Positions 15,737-17,518 of a stretch of 17,518 nucleotides of DNA are shown here, piece by piece (position 1 is the first letter of the stretch; each line of letters begins with the position of its first letter). Below the pieces are notes generated by a model that saw nothing but the letters and a program-made list of their open reading frames with translations, made no database searches and was not told where the DNA came from. This DNA comes from Bacteroidia bacterium (GTDB lineage Bacteria > Bacteroidota > Bacteroidia > UKL13-3). The stretch spans positions 1 through 17,518 of the forward strand of contig JAKRSG010000146.1 of the NCBI GenBank assembly GCA_022402405.1. The letters are read 5' to 3'. Position numbers and translations under genes: made by a program.

Positions 15737-16510
15737 ATGGCTAAGCTTAAAAACCTACTATTTTTGTGCCTTCTCATGGGCTTTGGCGCAAACAAGAGTT
15801 TGGGTCAGACCCCCAATAAATACCTATTTAGTAACAAAATTTTTAATCTTCAATTCCTATATAACCACCATATCCCCGGTGGCGATTACGCCAAAACTTT
15901 TGGAAACTATAACGGCATCGGTTTCGGTGGCATGCTCAAATCTAAAACCAATTGGGTATACAGCTTCGAAGGAAATTTCTTATTCGGCAATAAAATTTTA
16001 GCCGAAACCATCCTTGATAATTTGGTTAGCAGCGGTGGTTATTTATCGTCTACCAGCGGTAACCCCGGAAACTACTCTGTAAATATGCGCGGGCTCTCGT
16101 TTTATGTAGAAGGTGGTCGGGTTTTTGGACTAAACAAACGAAATATGAACTCAGGCATTCTTATTAAAGGTGGTCTGGGATTTTTACAACATAAAATCGA
16201 TTTCCTGCTCAGAGAAAATAACATTCCTCAGCTAGACGATAATTATAGCAGAGGATACGATCAATTAACCAACGGTATTAGCGTTAAACAGTTTGTTGGA
16301 TACAACCATCAAAGTGTAAACCGACTCATAAACTTTTATATAGGTGTGGAATTTATGCAGGCTCAAACATATAACAGAAGAGGCTACAATTATTATAATA
16401 TGAGCTATGATACCAATAGCAAATTCGACAATAGTGTATCCTTTAGATTTGGCTGGATGATTCCAATTTACCTGAACACCAAAGACGAAAACGAATTCCA
16501 ATTTAGATAG
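15737..16510 (+). CDS. Exported protein, probable outer-membrane beta-barrel, unknown function
   Basis: 257 residues from the ATG at 15737. The start was chosen because MAKLKNLLFLCLLMGFGANKS is a standard signal peptide with cleavage likely after SLGQ; a GTG 36 bp earlier is in frame but would add 12 residues before the signal and would lie inside the promoter. The mature protein alternates aromatic and polar residues (for example GLSFYVEGGRVFGL, FYIGVEFMQ, SVSFRFGWMIPIYL), a pattern of amphipathic beta strands as in outer-membrane barrels, and is rich in Asn, Tyr and Gly. No catalytic motif is seen. It is followed by waaA after 3 bp, so the two are probably cotranscribed; a link with lipopolysaccharide or the outer membrane is plausible but not shown. 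Confidence 0.8.
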   Translation: MAKLKNLLFLCLLMGFGANKSLGQTPNKYLFSNKIFNLQFLYNHHIPGGDYAKTFGNYNGIGFGGMLKSKTNWVYSFEGNFLFGNKILAETILDNLVSSGGYLSSTSGNPGNYSVNMRGLSFYVEGGRVFGLNKRNMNSGILIKGGLGFLQHKIDFLLRENNIPQLDDNYSRGYDQLTNGISVKQFVGYNHQSVNRLINFYIGVEFMQAQTYNRRGYNYYNMSYDTNSKFDNSVSFRFGWMIPIYLNTKDENEFQFR

Positions 16511-16513
16511 TTA

Positions 16514-17518
16514 ATGGGATATATCTGGTATTGGCTAAGCACAAAGGCGTATTTTATTTTGGTACACCTATTGGCCCCTTTTAATAGGCGAGCCAAGCTT
16601 TTATCAAAAGCTCAAAAAAATGCGCTAACAGCTCTCAAACAAACAACGTTTTCAAATACCGATTTTGTAGTTTGGTTTCATGTTTCATCTCTAGGCGAAT
16701 TTGAACAAGGCAAACCCATTATGCTTGCCTTAAAAAATGCAAAACCAAATCTTAAATTAGTAGTAAGTTTTTTCTCCCCTTCTGGTTATTCGGCCGCAGA
16801 AAAAGACCCTATTATAGACAAAATTTTATACCTTCCTTTCGAGTCTAAAAAGAATGCAGAAACCTTCATTCAATGCATAAAACCTTCACTTGCCATTTGG
16901 GTAAAATACGATTTTTGGCACGAGTATCTCTCTGCCCTCAAACAAAATTCTATTCCTGTTTTTTTGGTTTCAGCTCAATTTAGACCTAATCAAATTTTCT
17001 TTAAAAAATGGGCCTTTTTTCAGCGCTCTACTCTTCAATTATTTACCCATATTTTTTGTCAGAATCAAAGCTCACTACAGCTCCTAAAATCTTTCGGGCT
17101 GAACCAATGCAGCGTTAGTGGCGATAATAGATACGACCGTGTAAAAGAATACGCGAATAAGTTAGAAGAGATTCCTTTTATAGATGCGTTTATTGAATCA
17201 AAACCTTGTTTAATATTGGGTAGTTCGTATGCTGTTGAAGAAGATATGCTCTTGCATTGTTTACCTCAACTGAGTAATGTTAAAATTATCATAGCCCCGC
17301 ATTTTGTAGATGAAAACCGCTTACAAGAAATCGAGTCTAAATTTGGTGCATCTTGCGTTCGGTTCAAACAGTTAAATGAACAGACTTTATACAACAACTA
17401 TTCTGTTTTGTTAATAGACCGTATCGGACTACTAGCTAGGTTGTATAGGTATGGAACATTGGCGCTGGTAGGTGGCGGTTTTTGGGAAAATGGCTTGCAC
17501 AATTCTTTAGAGCATTGT
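16514..17518 (+). CDS. waaA: 3-deoxy-D-manno-octulosonic acid (Kdo) transferase, 3' end outside window
   Basis: Inner-membrane-associated GT-B glycosyltransferase that adds Kdo from CMP-Kdo to the lipid A precursor, the first step of lipopolysaccharide core synthesis. 335 codons are visible from the ATG at 16514 to the right edge with no stop; the family is usually a little over 400 residues, so some 70-90 are missing. An N-terminal hydrophobic segment (about residues 2-22) fits the membrane anchor. The motif FHVSSLGEFEQGKP (55-68) holds the conserved glutamate (Glu62) taken as the general base in Aquifex WaaA. The last visible residues, LVGGGFWENGLHNSLEH, form the conserved nucleotide-binding region of the C-terminal domain. 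It follows the exported-protein gene by 3 bp. Confidence 0.94.
   Translation, partial: MGYIWYWLSTKAYFILVHLLAPFNRRAKLLSKAQKNALTALKQTTFSNTDFVVWFHVSSLGEFEQGKPIMLALKNAKPNLKLVVSFFSPSGYSAAEKDPIIDKILYLPFESKKNAETFIQCIKPSLAIWVKYDFWHEYLSALKQNSIPVFLVSAQFRPNQIFFKKWAFFQRSTLQLFTHIFCQNQSSLQLLKSFGLNQCSVSGDNRYDRVKEYANKLEEIPFIDAFIESKPCLILGSSYAVEEDMLLHCLPQLSNVKIIIAPHFVDENRLQEIESKFGASCVRFKQLNEQTLYNNYSVLLIDRIGLLARLYRYGTLALVGGGFWENGLHNSLEHC

Overview
The window looks like a chromosomal stretch of a member of the Bacteroidetes. The DNA is AT-rich and Shine-Dalgarno sequences are not evident. Several promoters match the Bacteroidetes form TTG-N19-TAnnTTTG. Lipoproteins with short leaders are present, and every recognisable protein has the character of that phylum. 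Nothing in the sequence fixes the genus.

Left region (1-4320): a CRISPR-Cas type II locus, cut by the window edge. The minus strand carries 1366 uninterrupted codons of a large Cas9 with all RuvC and HNH catalytic residues in place. Directly upstream of its start codon, on the opposite strand, is a compact gene that I read as the tracrRNA: promoter (TTG-N19-TATATTTG), anti-repeat, nexus-like hairpin and a terminator hairpin with a T-run. A second terminator hairpin follows about 80 bp downstream; the sequence before it looks like the 3' tail of another, degenerate tracrRNA. No repeat-spacer array, cas1 or cas2 lies inside the window; they would be expected to the left.

Middle region (4321-12682): genome maintenance genes. 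These are a minimal HhH-GPD alkylation glycosylase (minus), mfd (plus), a 48-residue lipoprotein missed by ordinary length cut-offs (minus, its end overlapping the end of mfd), a lysine/alanine-repeat histone H1-like protein with its own clear promoter and terminator (minus), then cinA and uvrB in tandem (plus, 9 bp apart). Mfd and UvrB act in the same nucleotide excision repair pathway.

Right region (12679-17518): envelope and glycan genes. A three-gene minus-strand operon, ugd-uxs-lipoprotein, is packed with a 1-bp overlap and a 1-bp gap; Ugd oxidises UDP-glucose to UDP-glucuronate and Uxs decarboxylates that to UDP-xylose. Divergent from it are an exported beta-barrel-like protein with an almost leaderless promoter arrangement and, 3 bp later, waaA (Kdo transferase), cut by the right edge.

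The most interesting part is the cas9-tracrRNA junction: the tracrRNA can be delimited from sequence, it predicts the 5' half of the unseen CRISPR repeat, and it may have a decayed or alternative second copy.
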